DNA from: Pedobacter sp.
GTDB taxonomy: Bacteria > Bacteroidota > Bacteroidia > Sphingobacteriales > Sphingobacteriaceae
Assembly: GCA_014377665.1 (NCBI GenBank)
Contig: JACMPF010000076.1
Location: 1-52,907, forward strand
DNA: 52,907 nt
Reading direction: 5' to 3'
This document shows positions 52,486 through 52,907 of the stretch, piece after piece. The translations under genes were made by a program, and so were the position numbers. Position 1 is the first letter of the stretch. Each line of letters starts with the position of its first letter. The notes beneath the pieces were generated by a model. The model made no database searches and was not told the origin of the DNA. It was given only the letters and a program-made list of their open reading frames with translations.

Positions 52486-52893
52486 ATGGATATAGAAGAA
52501 TTATTGCCGAAGGAACCGGAACAAGATAAACCGGAGACAACCAAAAGTCCACTTATCAGTTTAGAGAAAGACCTCGAACTATATGCCGAGTCAATTCGCG
52601 AAATCTCGGGGGAGATTATGATGGAAGGATTATCTACTAATCCCATTTTTCTTGCCCATCAACACGTAGTAAATATTGGTGAAATAATCTTGGACAGGAC
52701 AGAGTTGAACACTGACTGGACTATTCAGGCCAGTACAGTCGAAGAGTTTGTGGAAAAGGGAATTATTACTCCCGAAAAAAAGGCATTGTTCCTTAAGAAT
52801 TACAAAAAGCCTGAAGAGTATATGTGTTTGTTTGTAGTGACACCTGAGGGGGCCAATTTTGTATTTTATCCTTATAAAAAAGGAAATAGATAA
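52486..52893 (+). CDS. Hypothetical protein
   Basis: 135 residues, no signal peptide or membrane segment. A disordered acidic/proline-containing start (about 1-22) is followed by a compact alpha/beta domain (EKDLELYAESIREISGEIMMEGLSTNPIF, then FVEKGIITPEKKALFLKNY, then MCLFVVTPEGANFVFYPY). I do not recognise the family with certainty. It begins 16 bases after rlmD and is probably co-transcribed with it. Role unknown. Confidence 0.8.
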   Translation: MDIEELLPKEPEQDKPETTKSPLISLEKDLELYAESIREISGEIMMEGLSTNPIFLAHQHVVNIGEIILDRTELNTDWTIQASTVEEFVEKGIITPEKKALFLKNYKKPEEYMCLFVVTPEGANFVFYPYKKGNR

Positions 52894-52907
52894 AAGGTAC
52901 AAAAAAA

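Noticed and set aside
1-52907. CRISPR array, insertion sequence, prophage, integron or defence island
   Set aside because: No direct-repeat array, transposase, integrase, phage or nuclease-type genes seen; synteny is core chromosomal.

Overview
The window is about 53 kb of chromosome from a member of the Bacteroidota, most likely Sphingobacteriaceae close to Pedobacter. The evidence is the AT-rich coding, the recurrent TAnnTTTG -7 promoter elements, the near absence of Shine-Dalgarno sites, and families typical of that group (DUF5606, Porin_10-like porin, DUF5686 with a carboxypeptidase-like N-terminal domain, phosphate-selective porin O/P). No rRNA, tRNA, CRISPR array, insertion sequence or prophage was seen, and almost all genes are chromosomal core genes. 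The assignment rests on family recognition from the translations; no database search was run.

Region 1 (1-20537) is the str-S10-spc-alpha ribosomal supercluster: rpsL (5' truncated), rpsG, fusA, rpsJ, then a three-gene interruption, then rplC-rplD-rplW-rplB-rpsS-rplV-rpsC-rplP-rpmC-rpsQ-rplN-rplX-rplE-rpsN-rpsH-rplF-rplR-rpsE-rpmD-rplO-secY-map-infA-rpmJ-rpsM-rpsK-rpsD-rpoA-rplQ. The interruption holds an intrinsic terminator, a convergent membrane-anchored coiled-coil protein and a divergent TauE/SafE-DUF1634 transporter pair. The cluster restarts at a good Bacteroidota promoter just before rplC. Several intergenic spacers (before rpsJ, rplC, rpmC, rpsH, rplO, rpsM, rpsD and rplQ) can fold into stem-loops that look like ribosomal-protein leaders. 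An intrinsic terminator lies between rpsD and rpoA. rplF alone has a full-strength Shine-Dalgarno sequence in non-coding spacer. S14, S4 and L36 are of the zinc-free type.

Region 2 (20547-29814) holds an RNA-methyltransferase-like gene and dnaK. Converging on them is a leftward run of six closely spaced genes: a phosphate-selective porin, an acyl-CoA carboxylase beta subunit, a small polytopic membrane protein, a GNAT acetyltransferase, an M42 metallopeptidase and a sugar-nucleotidyltransferase-like protein.

Region 3 (29993-32809) is a bicarbonate-type module: a small single-pass membrane protein, a SulP anion transporter and a beta-carbonic anhydrase, ended by a perfect terminator. It is divergent from the carboxylase-containing run.

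Region 4 (32811-52893) is mixed housekeeping: pruA, lpxK overlapping a purine nucleoside phosphorylase, a Porin_10-like porin, a secreted amidotransferase-like protein that databases often call asparagine synthetase B, a cyclophilin, a DUF5606 protein, a CDGSH iron-sulfur protein, a secreted putative glycoside hydrolase, a secreted bleomycin-hydrolase-like C1 peptidase, a DUF5686 outer-membrane protein, kbl, pheS, a Rieske-like lipoprotein, a TetR regulator, a 44-codon ORF, rlmD and an unknown protein. The only long gene-poor stretch (40740-41269) contains a terminator, a GC-rich island with a decayed-looking reading frame, an inverted repeat and a possible small RNA ending in its own terminator.

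No clearly new multi-gene system was found. The best leads are the translational and transcriptional control features of the ribosomal cluster, the SulP-carbonic anhydrase module with its small partner protein, the orphan RNA-like segment near 41 kb and the unassigned secreted hydrolase at 41.5 kb.
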